A DNA stretch of 64,000 nt, taken from assembly GCF_004214895.1 (NCBI RefSeq), contig NZ_CP035952.1, forward strand, positions 4,040,501 through 4,104,500. The letters are read 5' to 3'. The position numbers and the translations under genes are program-made. Positions 54,540-63,554 of this stretch are shown here, in pieces. Below the pieces are notes generated by a model, which had not been told where the DNA came from, ran no database searches, and was given only the letters and a program-made list of their open reading frames with translations. Origin of the DNA: Pseudomonas tructae (GTDB lineage: Bacteria > Pseudomonadota > Gammaproteobacteria > Pseudomonadales > Pseudomonadaceae). Position 1 is the stretch's first letter; the number at the start of each line of letters is the position of its first letter.

Positions 54540-56426
54540 ATGAACCTGAAATTTCGCCACAAGATCCTGCTGTGCGCCTGCGGCGTCGTGGTTCTGGCAT
54601 TTGCATTGTTTACCCTTTACAACGATTACCTACAACGCAACACCATTCGACAGAACATCGACTCGTCGGTCAAACAGGCCGGCGCGCTGGCTGCCAGCAG
54701 TGTGCAGAACTGGATGGGCGGACGCATCCTGGTCCTGGAAAACCTTGCCCAGGACGTCGCCCACCAAGGCGCCAACGCCGACCTTCCGGGGTTGGTCGAC
54801 CAGCCTTCGTACACCCAGAACTTCCAGTTCACCTATGTTGGCCAGGCCAACGGCGTGTTCACCCAGCGCCCTGACGCGAAAATGCCCGACGGCTACGACC
54901 CGCGCCAGCGTCCGTGGTACACCGCTGCCGTGACCGCTAACCAGACCATGCTGACCCCGCCGTACATGGCCGCTGTCGGCGGCCTGGTGGTCACCATCGG
55001 CATGCCGGTCAAGAGCAAGACCAATGGCGAGCTGCTCGGTGTGGTCGGTGGCGACCTGAGCCTGGCGACCCTGGTCGACATCATCAACGCCGTGGACTTC
55101 GGCGGTATCGGCCATGCCTTCCTGGTCGACCGCAACGGCCAGGTGATCGTCAGCCCGGATAAAGACCAGGTGATGAAGAACCTCAAGGACATCTACCCGG
55201 GCAGCGGCCTGCAAGTCGCTCCGGGCACCCATGAGGTGACCCTGAACAAGCAGGAGCGGATCATCTCCTTCGCACCGGTCAGCGGCCTGCCGACGGCTGA
55301 CTGGTACATCGGCTTGTCCATCGACCGCGAAAAAGCCTACGCCGGCCTCAGCCAGTTCCGCACCTCGGCCATCATCGCCATGCTGATTGCCGTCGCCGCC
55401 ATCGCTGGCCTGCTGAGCCTGTTGATTCCAGTGCTGATGCGTCCGCTGACTACCATGGGCCGCGCCATGCAGGACATCGCCCAGGGCGAAGGCGACCTGA
55501 CCCGCCGCCTGGTGGTCGAGAACAAGGACGAGTTCGGTGAACTGGCCAGTGCCTTCAACCAGTTCGTCGAGCGTATCCATGCCTCGATTGCTGAAGTGTC
55601 TTCGGCCACCCGCCAGGTACACGATCTCTCCGAGCGGGTGATGAGCGCCTCCAACGCCTCGATCATCGGCTCCGAAGAGCAGAGCATGCGCACCAACAGC
55701 GTGGCTGCGGCGATCAACGAACTGGGCGCCGCCACCCAGGAAATCGCCCGTAACGCCGCCGACGCCTCGCAACACGCGAGCGGCGCCAGCGAACAGGCCA
55801 ACGACGGTCGCCAGGTGGTACAGGAAACCATCTCGGCAATGACCTCGCTGTCGCAGAAGATCAGCGAATCGTGCGAGCAGATCGAAACCCTCAACACCAG
55901 CACCGATGACATTGGCCAGATCCTCGACGTGATCAAGGGCATCTCCCAGCAGACCAACCTGCTGGCGCTCAACGCCGCCATCGAAGCAGCCCGTGCCGGT
56001 GAAGCCGGGCGTGGTTTCGCCGTGGTGGCCGACGAGGTCCGCAACCTGGCCCACCGTACCCAGGAGTCGGCGGAAGAGATCCACAAAATGATCACCACCC
56101 TGCAGGTCGGTTCGCGCGAGGCGGTGCACAACATGAACGCCAGCCAGGTTTCCAGCGAAGAAAGCGTGCTGGTCGCCAACCAGGCCGGTGAGCGTCTGAG
56201 CAGCGTTACCCAGCGCATCGGCGAGATCGATGGCATGAACCAGTCGGTGGCTGCGGCGACCGAAGAGCAGACTGCCGTGGTCGAAAGCCTGAACCTGGAC
56301 ATCACCCAGATCAACGTGCTGAACCAGCAAGGCGTGGCCAACCTCAATGACACTCTGCGTCATTGCGATGCCCTGGCCCAGCAGGCCGGGCGCCTGAAGC
56401 AACTGGTCGACAGCTTCAAGATCTGA
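54540..56426 (+). CDS. dCache-type methyl-accepting chemotaxis protein
   Basis: The 628-aa chemoreceptor has transmembrane helix 1 (about residues 8-28), a periplasmic dCache_1 domain of about 250 residues, helix 2 ([20 protein letters not shown]), HAMP and a signalling domain with [20 protein letters not shown] and [17 protein letters not shown]. The membrane-distal pocket carries Y119-DP-R122-Q-R124-P-W126-Y127, as in amino-acid/amine-binding receptors, but the following PYMAAVGG lacks the aspartate usual after the tyrosine in amino-acid receptors such as PctA (PYVDA). D172 (GGDLSL) is kept. The ligand may therefore differ. It has its own FliA-like promoter and terminator. Confidence 0.95.
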   Translation: MNLKFRHKILLCACGVVVLAFALFTLYNDYLQRNTIRQNIDSSVKQAGALAASSVQNWMGGRILVLENLAQDVAHQGANADLPGLVDQPSYTQNFQFTYVGQANGVFTQRPDAKMPDGYDPRQRPWYTAAVTANQTMLTPPYMAAVGGLVVTIGMPVKSKTNGELLGVVGGDLSLATLVDIINAVDFGGIGHAFLVDRNGQVIVSPDKDQVMKNLKDIYPGSGLQVAPGTHEVTLNKQERIISFAPVSGLPTADWYIGLSIDREKAYAGLSQFRTSAIIAMLIAVAAIAGLLSLLIPVLMRPLTTMGRAMQDIAQGEGDLTRRLVVENKDEFGELASAFNQFVERIHASIAEVSSATRQVHDLSERVMSASNASIIGSEEQSMRTNSVAAAINELGAATQEIARNAADASQHASGASEQANDGRQVVQETISAMTSLSQKISESCEQIETLNTSTDDIGQILDVIKGISQQTNLLALNAAIEAARAGEAGRGFAVVADEVRNLAHRTQESAEEIHKMITTLQVGSREAVHNMNASQVSSEESVLVANQAGERLSSVTQRIGEIDGMNQSVAAATEEQTAVVESLNLDITQINVLNQQGVANLNDTLRHCDALAQQAGRLKQLVDSFKI

Positions 56427-56441
56427 CCGCTGTAACAGACT

Positions 56442-56468
56442 AAAGGGGCCGCTTGCGGCCCCTTTTTT
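56442..56468 (+). terminator. Terminator after chemoreceptor gene
   Basis: aaggggccgc-tt-gcggcccctt followed by a T-run is a strong Rho-independent terminator. Confidence 0.92.
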
Positions 56469-56528
56469 CATCCTGTGCGCTACACCACGCATATTTGTAG
56501 GTCGCAGACAGAAGTTGGGCTGTGACAT

Positions 56529-56556
56529 CGCTTCGCGGGGCAAGCCCGCACCCACA
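56529..56556. repeat. REP element, diverged
   Basis: cttcgcggggcaagcccgcacccaca resembles the REP core with changes at the ends. It lies between the chemoreceptor terminator and the TauE/SafE gene. Confidence 0.75.
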
Positions 56557-56653
56557 CCGGTTATAACCTAATAACGAACAAGTCTATTTAGCTATAAAAA
56601 AACCTTTATGCTGGCTGCCATCCGATCACGGGCACGATGGCATTAGGTTACTT

Positions 56654-57439
56654 ATGGATGTAGGTTCTTTCGGTTTTACCATTGCAGGCCTGGTAGTTGG
56701 ATTCATCGTCGGCATGACCGGCGTCGGCGGCGGCTCGCTGATGACCCCGATCCTGCTGTGGTTCGGCATCAACCCCGCCACCGCCGTAGGCACCGACCTG
56801 CTCTACGCCGCCATCACCAAAGCCAGCGGCGTCTGGGTCCATGGTAAGAACAAGAACATCGACTGGAAAATCACCGGCTGGCTGACCCTCGGCAGCGTCC
56901 CCGCCGCCGCCCTGACCTTGTTGTTTCTCGCCAGCCTCGACACCGACACCCAGGCCGCCAACGCCGTCATCAAGCAAGGCCTGGCCGTGGTCCTGGTCCT
57001 CACCGCCCTGGCCATCCTGTTCAAAAGCAAACTCCAGGCATTTGCCAGCAAGCACGCCGGCGACCGCTACCACCTGAGCGGCACCAGCCTCAACCTGCTG
57101 ACCGTGGTCACAGGTGTGCTGCTCGGTGTCATGGTCTCGCTGACCTCCATCGGCGCCGGCGCCCTGGGTACCGTGGCACTGTTCCTGCTCTACCCCTACC
57201 TGGTCACCCGCCGCCTGGTCGGCACCGAAATCGCCCACGCCGTGCCCCTTACCCTGGTCGCAGGCCTGGGCCATGCGAGCATGGGCAACATGGACTGGTC
57301 GCTGCTCGGCTACCTGCTGCTGGGTTCGCTGCCCGGCATCTACATGGGTAGCCACCTGACCGGCCGGATCTCCGACAGCGTCCTGCGCCCATGCCTGGCC
57401 GGCATGCTGCTGATGATCGGCTACAAGCTGGCGTTCTGA
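56654..57439 (+). CDS. TauE/SafE-family sulfite/anion exporter
   Basis: The 261-aa protein has about eight membrane helices and family marks: IAGLVVGFIVGMTGVGGGSL at the N-terminus, GINPATAVGTDLLYAAITKA, and repeated GVLLGVMVSLTSIGAGALGT and GTEIAHAVPLTLVAGLGHAS. TauE/SafE permeases move sulfite, sulfoacetate or similar anions. Nothing nearby fixes the substrate. A REP element follows the stop. Confidence 0.9.
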   Translation: MDVGSFGFTIAGLVVGFIVGMTGVGGGSLMTPILLWFGINPATAVGTDLLYAAITKASGVWVHGKNKNIDWKITGWLTLGSVPAAALTLLFLASLDTDTQAANAVIKQGLAVVLVLTALAILFKSKLQAFASKHAGDRYHLSGTSLNLLTVVTGVLLGVMVSLTSIGAGALGTVALFLLYPYLVTRRLVGTEIAHAVPLTLVAGLGHASMGNMDWSLLGYLLLGSLPGIYMGSHLTGRISDSVLRPCLAGMLLMIGYKLAF

Positions 57440-57462
57440 TCCAGGTTATCAACCGACACAAT

Positions 57463-57500
57463 CCCTGTGGGAGATCGCGGGTCGAGCCCGCTCCCACAGC
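57463..57500. repeat. REP element
   Basis: tgtgggagatcgcgggtcgagcccgctcccaca contains a REP core with terminal inverted repeats tgtgggag / ctcccaca. It lies between the convergent TauE/SafE and DUF1176 genes. Confidence 0.85.
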
Positions 57501-57507
57501 CTCAGGG

Positions 57508-58548
57508 TCAATCCTGCGAGCGCCACAACACTGGCCACTTGTCCGGCCAGCTTCCGCTGCAACTGCCCATCCGCGCCAGCGAGCGCAGCTGCATGCGCTC
57601 ACCATCGAAGCGCCAGCTCTGGTCGATACCACAATCACCGATGCCACGCGACAGGATGAAACTGCTGAGCACCCCGGTGTCCGGGTCATAGCCCACCGAA
57701 CCTCCGAAATCTCCCCACTGCTCCTGCGCCGCAATCGTCTCGAACTGCAAGGCCTTGGCCTGTTCAGGGTGAGCTCGCGACGTGGTGTAAAGCGCGTACT
57801 CGCAGTTGTAGGCGCCGCAACCGAAGCGAAAGCTGACCAGCGCCGTCTCCTTGCTCAAGGCATAGGCCTGGGCACTGTCCGGCGTCCAGTCCGTATCAGG
57901 GTCGCGCCAGTCATGGGCAGTCGCGGCCATGACCGCCTCGCTTATGCGCCGGGCCTCTGCTTCTTCCAGCGGCTCGGGGCGCACGAAGGGCGCCAGCTTC
58001 GGCAGCGCTGGTGCAGGCGGCACGGCGCTGTCCGGCGCATTACCGGCGCGCACCAAGGCACTGCGATGCCCCACCCGCCCCTGCACCGAATCGATCAGCA
58101 ACAACGAGGCCGTCAAGCCGTTGAGCGAGCTGCCAAGTTCTCCATCATTGCTCTGCGAGGTCAGGCGCGTGCCGTTGCGCAAGGCCTTGAGCAAGGCCAT
58201 GGCCTGCTCACCGCTGGCGAGCCAGAACACCACGCCATCCTCTTGCGCATCGCTCAACGGCAGCACCAGAGGCTGGCCATCGAGCTGCAACGGCGCCTCC
58301 AGCGAGCTTCTGCTGTAAATGGTCAATTGCAGCTGGCCATCGATGCCGGCCCCTCGCACCACCTGAATGCCAAGCGGCATGTCCGCCTGGGTATCGGCCG
58401 CCAGCGCGGTGCATTGGCGGGTGTTGTCACAGCTCACTATCCAGTCCTTGAGGTGCTGGTACAGCGGTACCGGTTCTGCAGTCGTGGCCTGGGCAATGCA
58501 AGGCAAGGCCAGCAGGGAGAGAAAGGCTGCATGCAAGGGGGCGCTCAT
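57508..58548 (-). CDS. DUF1176 exported protein
   Basis: The 346-aa protein has a signal peptide (MSAPLHAAFLSLLALPCIAQ). DUF1176 features are the N-terminal WIVSCDNTRQCTALA, VVFWLASGEQAMALLKALRN, and the C-terminal GIGDCGIDQSWRFDGERMQL and GSCSGSWPDKWPVLWRS, with several conserved cysteine pairs likely forming disulfides. It is a periplasmic protein of unknown function. GGAA precedes the ATG; the longer frame is not supported. Confidence 0.88.
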   Translation of the reverse strand: MSAPLHAAFLSLLALPCIAQATTAEPVPLYQHLKDWIVSCDNTRQCTALAADTQADMPLGIQVVRGAGIDGQLQLTIYSRSSLEAPLQLDGQPLVLPLSDAQEDGVVFWLASGEQAMALLKALRNGTRLTSQSNDGELGSSLNGLTASLLLIDSVQGRVGHRSALVRAGNAPDSAVPPAPALPKLAPFVRPEPLEEAEARRISEAVMAATAHDWRDPDTDWTPDSAQAYALSKETALVSFRFGCGAYNCEYALYTTSRAHPEQAKALQFETIAAQEQWGDFGGSVGYDPDTGVLSSFILSRGIGDCGIDQSWRFDGERMQLRSLARMGSCSGSWPDKWPVLWRSQD

Positions 58549-58770
58549 GGTGAATTCCGTTTCGGGTGGACGGCATATTCTAGCGCTGGGCCTCCTGAAA
58601 GTACTGCTCCATGCTGATGCCGCCATAGCTGTAGGCGGTTGCCCTGACGTCGATCTGATGGATATTGGAGTGCGGATGGACATTACCGATCAATTCGGCG
58701 AGCGCCGCATACGCCGCCTTCTGGTCTGCCCATGTTCAAGCAGTGATCTACCGGCAATGAACCAGTCAGC

Positions 58771-59364
58771 GTGAGGGTGATAGCGGACCATCATCAAGGT
58801 TCGTTCAGCCTCCTTGTCGAGCAAGGCGCCGGTGAGTTCCATCACCGTGCTTACCCGCGCCTTCGCCTGCATGTCTCGATCCGCAAAAGCGCCGAGATTG
58901 AACAACGAGCTGGTGCCGATGAGTTCGACCTGGGCATTGCCATGCGCGTGCTCGACCCGATCAGCAGCGCCCAGCACCACCCGCTGAACCGCGAAACCCT
59001 GCACTGGGTTGCCGCCGCGGACTACCGCCTGCCTGCCAGCGGTGTGCTGCCCCTGGTGGTACTGCCTGCGGATTGTGCGCTGCAGCGCTACGCGCTCAAA
59101 CGCCTGGAACAGAACCACGTGCCCTTCACCCTCGCCCACTCCGCCTCGGGCATCGCCGGCCTGCAGATGGCCGTGGCAGCAGGGCTGGGCATGGCGTGCG
59201 TCAACGCATCGGTGATCACTGCCGGCATCGAGCCACTAAAGGCCAGTCAAGGCCTGCCGACCTTGCCCGAAGTGGAGTTCTCGCGGGTGGCGCCGCGTGC
59301 CGATGAACGTGCATTGATTGCTCAGGTGCGCGATGTTCTGATTGGGGAACTGGGCCACCGTTAG
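58771..59364 (+). pseudogene. LysR-type regulator lacking its DNA-binding half
   Basis: About 197 codons encode the effector-binding domain of a LysR regulator (RAYPRLRLHVSIRKSAEIEQ, DEFDLGIAMRVLD, LHWVAAADYRLPASGVLPLV, HSASGIAGLQMAVAAGLGMA). The helix-turn-helix and linker are absent, and the frame opens only with a GTG lacking a good RBS. The 220 bp upstream do not encode the missing part in any frame, so this is a 5'-truncated remnant rather than a frameshift. Confidence 0.8.
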
Positions 59365-59425
59365 CGGCTAATGAGATTTCGCGTGTAATCACATCTCGCC
59401 AAAGTCATCAACTCGTCTGCGCAGG

Positions 59426-60547
59426 TCAGTTGAGTGCCAAACCGCCTGATAGTTTTGATTCTGTCGACATATGCTTCTTGATTTTCCGTCTAGCGGGTTC
59501 CTCAATCAGGTAGTACCCGAGCGCCGACAGCAACGTCAGACAAATAAAGGCAGTCAGGGTCAGAATCTTGCCATTCGCCAATGCGGGAAAGGCATTGATC
59601 AGACGGTCATGGAAAGAGACCAGGAAGAACAAGATGAGTGCCTGAAATGAATAGAAACAGTAACTAACCTTGCCGAACCAGACGAATAGAGAGCGTGACA
59701 ATATCCAGGTTATCGGTCCGCGCCCGACGGCCAGTGTGTAGATCGTCAACGCTACCACCGGCATGACAATCCAATGATGACCGGTGTAAATAGGCATCCA
59801 GCCACCGACGACGCCAAGATAGATAAACATGACAAGCATCGCCGCCAGTTGTACCACCCAGATCGTTGCAGGCGCCCGCCACTTTTTGACAATCAAATAC
59901 AGGCAGGCCCCCATGACAAACTCGGGAAGGCGGAATATCGGCATTGCATAAAAAACTGGCAGGCCGTAGCCTTCGAACAGCTTGACAGACAAACCTGCCA
60001 TTAATGAAGCGATGTAGAGCCCCACTAAAAGCCAGAGAACGCCACGCTTGGACAACCTGTTCAAATAGGGTACCAGCGCCGGAAGAAGCGCATAGCAGAA
60101 CACCTCAACGGAAATGGACCAGCTACCGCTATTATTCCAGTACCCGAACAACTGCGGGAACCAGGCTTGAATGATGAAAATATTCGCAAAAAAAATAAAT
60201 GCCGCCTTGAGCGTATTCAACCCTATTTCCGACCAGGCACCATCAAAGCTCAGGCCCAACCACGGCAACGTGATCAAGCCGGCGACAAAGTAGATGGGGT
60301 ATATTCTGGCAAAGCGATTGATAAAGTACTGTTTTACCCCACCCGAGAGCGCTGAATAATTAAACATCAACAGGTAGCCGGACAGCATAAAAAACACACT
60401 CATGCCTACCGCGCCCTGCTCGATAATATTTTTCAGGAACGGAATCTGAGTCACAGGCCATCGTATTTGAATATGAAAAACAAACACATACAGCGCTGCA
60501 ACAAACCTTAGCCCGGTCAAGGACAAGATTTCGCGATGTTGACCCAC
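59426..60547 (-). CDS. Acyltransferase-3 family membrane O-acyltransferase
   Basis: The 373-aa protein has about ten membrane helices and the acyltransferase-3 signature: SLTGLRFVAALYVFVFHIQI with the conserved R-x8-H, SVFFMLSGYLLMFNYSAL, and FINRFARIYPIYFVAGLI. Family members (OafA, YrhL) acetylate or acylate lipopolysaccharide, exopolysaccharide or antibiotics. No SGNH domain is fused. It starts with GTG after AAGGGG. Base composition is AT-richer than most of the window, suggesting transfer. No sugar-biosynthesis genes are adjacent. Confidence 0.9.
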   Translation of the reverse strand: MGQHREILSLTGLRFVAALYVFVFHIQIRWPVTQIPFLKNIIEQGAVGMSVFFMLSGYLLMFNYSALSGGVKQYFINRFARIYPIYFVAGLITLPWLGLSFDGAWSEIGLNTLKAAFIFFANIFIIQAWFPQLFGYWNNSGSWSISVEVFCYALLPALVPYLNRLSKRGVLWLLVGLYIASLMAGLSVKLFEGYGLPVFYAMPIFRLPEFVMGACLYLIVKKWRAPATIWVVQLAAMLVMFIYLGVVGGWMPIYTGHHWIVMPVVALTIYTLAVGRGPITWILSRSLFVWFGKVSYCFYSFQALILFFLVSFHDRLINAFPALANGKILTLTAFICLTLLSALGYYLIEEPARRKIKKHMSTESKLSGGLALN

Positions 60548-60880
60548 ATTCCACCCCTTGCTATCAACCTACCGGCCCCGACGATGCACAGCTGGCAGCA
60601 CGTTCAAAGCCGCGAATTGTATAGCAAAAACGGGCTTGCATTGACGACTTCTGCAAATCTGATGGCCGTTATGCACTGCTACACCCCGCGCCTGGCAGAG
60701 AACCTGCAGTGAGGCTCCGACGCACGGGAACCGGCCACGGCAGCCGTGCTGCCGATCGTGTAGTGCAGCATCGCTGCGCAGTACAGGCGGCGCTGGCTGG
60801 ACGCGCTCACTCATGAGCTGGTTCGAAAGAAGTTAACGGGTGATCAACAGTACTGATTATCTCTTGGGAGGAAGTAGCCT
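60548..60880. other. Degenerate intergenic region
   Basis: About 330 bp between the acyltransferase start and the LysR fragment. Short open frames exist, but none has an RBS plus family resemblance. It looks like a scarred junction left by rearrangement. Confidence 0.4.
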
Positions 60881-61036
60881 TTAACAACCACATTCTCGAA
60901 AATCCAAGCGCTCCTCCAGATTGCTGACCTTGTGGCTTACCGTTGACTTAGGCATCCCCAAAATGCGCCCTGCGGCAGCAAACCCTCCGTGCTCCACCAC
61001 CCGCAGGTACACATACCACTCGTTTAGATCAATCAT
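60881..61036 (-). pseudogene. LysR-type regulator fragment, HTH only
   Basis: About 51 codons, MIDLNEWYVYLRVVEHGGFA..., give a clean LysR helix-turn-helix (AAAGRILGMPKSTVSHKVSN) that ends abruptly after LEERLDFRECGC and a stop. The effector domain is missing. The HTH type (DLNEWYVYLRVVEHGGFAAA) differs from the regulators whose effector domain remains at 58.8 kb, so the two pieces probably come from different genes. Confidence 0.75.
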
Positions 61037-61923
61037 TTGACAAACTCTGAACGTTTCATTGATGGGACTATGAGACCCGAAACGCCAAGCAACTGCGTTG
61101 CCCATTATTACTAAAGTAGCAATTTATCAGAGGAGGAAGTGCGATCTAATGAATCGCTTTGAGAATAGTGAGCCCCATTAATGGAACAGTGCGTCCACCT
61201 GGTGAATCAGCTTGCAAACGTGTATTAACTCGCTCACCGCCCTGAAAGAAAATCCTTTGCTCGCGAGGAAAGGTACTTACTGCAAACCCTACTTTAATTA
61301 AAACGATTGAACACACACGCAGTAGCGTTAGTACGCGCCAAGTTTTAAACAGCACGGGATTGATAATGTTGCAGATCTCACGGCTCGACAGCCCGAGGCC
61401 ATGACTGACTCGCACGGTCTCTCGTCACGTCGCTTAAACGTGGTCAGCCTGCCGACGGGCGAATGTCCGGGAGTCTTGATAGACTAGCCACCTTTGTTTT
61501 TGATCCGGAACTTGGCCAGACCCAGCCTGCCAACGATCCCGAAAAAAGCGCCCGGAAATGGTACGGAACACGTCGTCGAAAATGCCCCTAGAATCCGCCT
61601 CAACCCCAGTAAACCCGCGCCCTGAGCCGTCCCGCCGGTTCAACGTTGCACCGATGATGGATTGGACAGATGCCCCCTAAAAGCCTTTCAATTCGCAACC
61701 GTTAGGCGCCACTGTTCAGAGTCTGTACCACTTTTGTACCATCAACCCAATCACTCGACCGTCACTTTTACCCATAATCGCTAGCCGTCCTCCTTCCCAC
61801 GAGCGCAGATTTTTAAGGAGACTACTGGACAAGTCAATGCGTCAGCCCGTAGGTTAGGCGTTTATGCCACTATCTTGATGGCAACCCAGCTAGTACAACA
61901 TTTGACTTCAACGGACAGAGGTT
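61037..61923. other. Gene-poor region before the NTase-DUF262 pair
   Basis: Nearly 0.9 kb holds only short frames without recognisable families, such as 61146-61415 and 61434-61643 on the minus strand. I see no transposase domain, tRNA or REP core. The right part is AT-rich and must contain the promoter of the following operon; AGAGG lies just before its first ATG. Confidence 0.45.
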
Positions 61924-62520
61924 ATGGATTTAGCTGAACTTCAACAACTTATACGCAACTCCAAACCAGAAGATTTTGTTATAAACAATATCCTCTCCAA
62001 CGACTGCCCTCATTTCAAACCAGAGCAACTGGAGCACGTACGAAAATCCATAGCCGAGGTTACCGGAATAAACATAAAGGACAATGAGATTTATGTAGTA
62101 GGTTCGGCAAAGTTGGGTTTTGGACTGCATCAAAAGACAAAAAGAGATGGGGAAATTCTTCCGGCATTCCGGCCTTTCAATGCCGACTCGGATATTGATA
62201 TTGCATTCGCATCGGCGGAACTATTCGATATGGTATGGCAAGAAGTATCTACCTTTGCATTCTCTCAGACTAGATTTCCAGCACGAATAAATAAGCTTGG
62301 TGATTATCTGGTCTACGGCTGGCTCAGACCCGACCACTTCCCTCGAGACACTCGACTTCTAAATTACGACCGCTGGAACGACAAAGTTCGCTCCCTTGGC
62401 CGTGACCAATTACTAGGTCGACGAAAAATCAGCGGCGCGCTTTACCGCAACGTAGAGTTCGTTACCAAGTACCAAGCGCGCGGAATAAATACTTGTAAAA
62501 AGCTTCTGGAGCTCTCATGA
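61924..62520 (+). CDS. Nucleotidyltransferase-fold protein of possible defence operon
   Basis: The 198-aa protein shows a nucleotidyltransferase-like active site: EIYVVGSAKLGFG (G60-S61), followed by FNADSDIDIAFAS with D88, D90 and D92, as in the hG[GS]...DxD core of polymerase-beta-type enzymes, including CD-NTases and MNT antitoxin-type proteins. The insert between the two motifs is longer than in minimal MNT proteins. The C-terminus is basic (RWNDKVRSLGRDQLLGRRKI). It overlaps the DUF262 gene by four bases (ATGA). The codon use and base composition are AT-rich compared with the core genes. The substrate and product are unknown. Confidence 0.75.
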   Translation: MDLAELQQLIRNSKPEDFVINNILSNDCPHFKPEQLEHVRKSIAEVTGINIKDNEIYVVGSAKLGFGLHQKTKRDGEILPAFRPFNADSDIDIAFASAELFDMVWQEVSTFAFSQTRFPARINKLGDYLVYGWLRPDHFPRDTRLLNYDRWNDKVRSLGRDQLLGRRKISGALYRNVEFVTKYQARGINTCKKLLELS

Positions 62521-63554
62521 AAACCTCATCGACCAACAAGAAAATTCGCGAACTTATCGCATCGGTCAAGGCTGAAAAAATAATTCCTCGCCCAGAATTC
62601 CAACGCCGCCTTGTATGGTCTAGAGATGACAAAAATCACTTTATTGACAGTATTATAAACGGTTTCCCTTTTCCTGAGATTTATGTTGCCGATGGAGAGG
62701 TAGACCTTGATAGCGGAGACGGATCTCAACTACTAGTAGATGGCTTGCAGCGCATTAGCACTTTGGTTCAGTACTTTGACGGCGACCCCACCCTGCGTCT
62801 GACGACTGTTCCTAGCTATGCCGATCTAAGCGACGAGCAAAAACGCGCCTTTCTACAGTACGACGTTGCAGTTCGAGATCTAGGCACCATTAGCAAAGCA
62901 CAAATTATTGAAGCATTTAAACGATTAAACGCAACGAAATACTCCCTGCTTGACATAGAAGTCAACAACGCAATATACAGCGGAAAGATCAAGAAATTCG
63001 CCGAGGATCTTTCCCTTGGTTCATTTTTCACAAACCACAGCATATTCAATGCGCTAGACTTTAAGCGTATGGGAGACCTTAGGTTCACCCTATCCATAGT
63101 AGGGACAATGATTCAAGGCTACTTCAATAGGGATGACGCCTTTGAAGATCTCTTGAGTCGCTATAATGATGATTTCCTGATTGAGAATGATATCAAGGTC
63201 CGATTTGAAAGAGCCACCAACTTCATAGAAGAGTGCGCATTCCCCGATAGAAGTCGCGCATGGAAAAAAGCGGACCTATTCACTTTAATTATTGAAATCG
63301 ATCAGATACTCACTGTCATTCAGGCCCCTATCAACCCTTCTGAAGCGGTTGAGCGACTTTATCAATTTTACAACCAAGTGGAGTCTGCCGGAATAAATGA
63401 GCCGACGATTCATTCCGTTTATTACAAAGCTGCACTCCAAGCTTCCAACGACCGCATAAACCGCCTCCGCCGGGGCATAATCATTTCCGGCATTCTCCTA
63501 GGCTACATTGATCATGTAATCATGGACCTATTGCAACAGGATGGCCTAGCTTAA
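62517..63554 (+). CDS. DUF262-domain protein (ParB/Srx-fold NTPase-like)
   Basis: The 345-aa protein carries the DUF262 hallmarks near its N-terminus: IIPRPEFQRRLVWSRDDKNH (residues 22-41), HFIDSIINGFPFPEIYV and LLVDGLQRISTLVQYF with the DGQQR-type motif DGLQR (75-79). DUF262 is the NTP-binding/hydrolysing module of GmrSD and SspE defence proteins, where it is fused to a DUF1524 HNH nuclease; here no HNH motif follows and the C-terminal ~200 residues are helical and unassigned. It is translationally coupled to the nucleotidyltransferase gene. The region is AT-rich, consistent with horizontal transfer. Confidence 0.85.
   Translation: MKTSSTNKKIRELIASVKAEKIIPRPEFQRRLVWSRDDKNHFIDSIINGFPFPEIYVADGEVDLDSGDGSQLLVDGLQRISTLVQYFDGDPTLRLTTVPSYADLSDEQKRAFLQYDVAVRDLGTISKAQIIEAFKRLNATKYSLLDIEVNNAIYSGKIKKFAEDLSLGSFFTNHSIFNALDFKRMGDLRFTLSIVGTMIQGYFNRDDAFEDLLSRYNDDFLIENDIKVRFERATNFIEECAFPDRSRAWKKADLFTLIIEIDQILTVIQAPINPSEAVERLYQFYNQVESAGINEPTIHSVYYKAALQASNDRINRLRRGIIISGILLGYIDHVIMDLLQQDGLA

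Noticed and set aside
54630..56555. 641-codon minus-strand frame opposite the dCache chemoreceptor
   Set aside because: Antisense shadow of a fully recognisable chemoreceptor; no RBS or domain.
58367..58774. Plus-strand frame with a receiver-like segment (PDVDLMDIG)
   Set aside because: Short chance similarity; no other receiver motifs around it and it overlaps the start region of the DUF1176 gene antisense.
61146..61415. 89-codon minus-strand ORF starting with GTG
   Set aside because: No RBS, no family resemblance and a low-complexity mix of residues; may be a scar rather than a gene.
61434..61643. 69-codon minus-strand ORF considered as transposase remnant
   Set aside because: No DDE or other transposase motif could be identified and no terminal inverted repeats were found.
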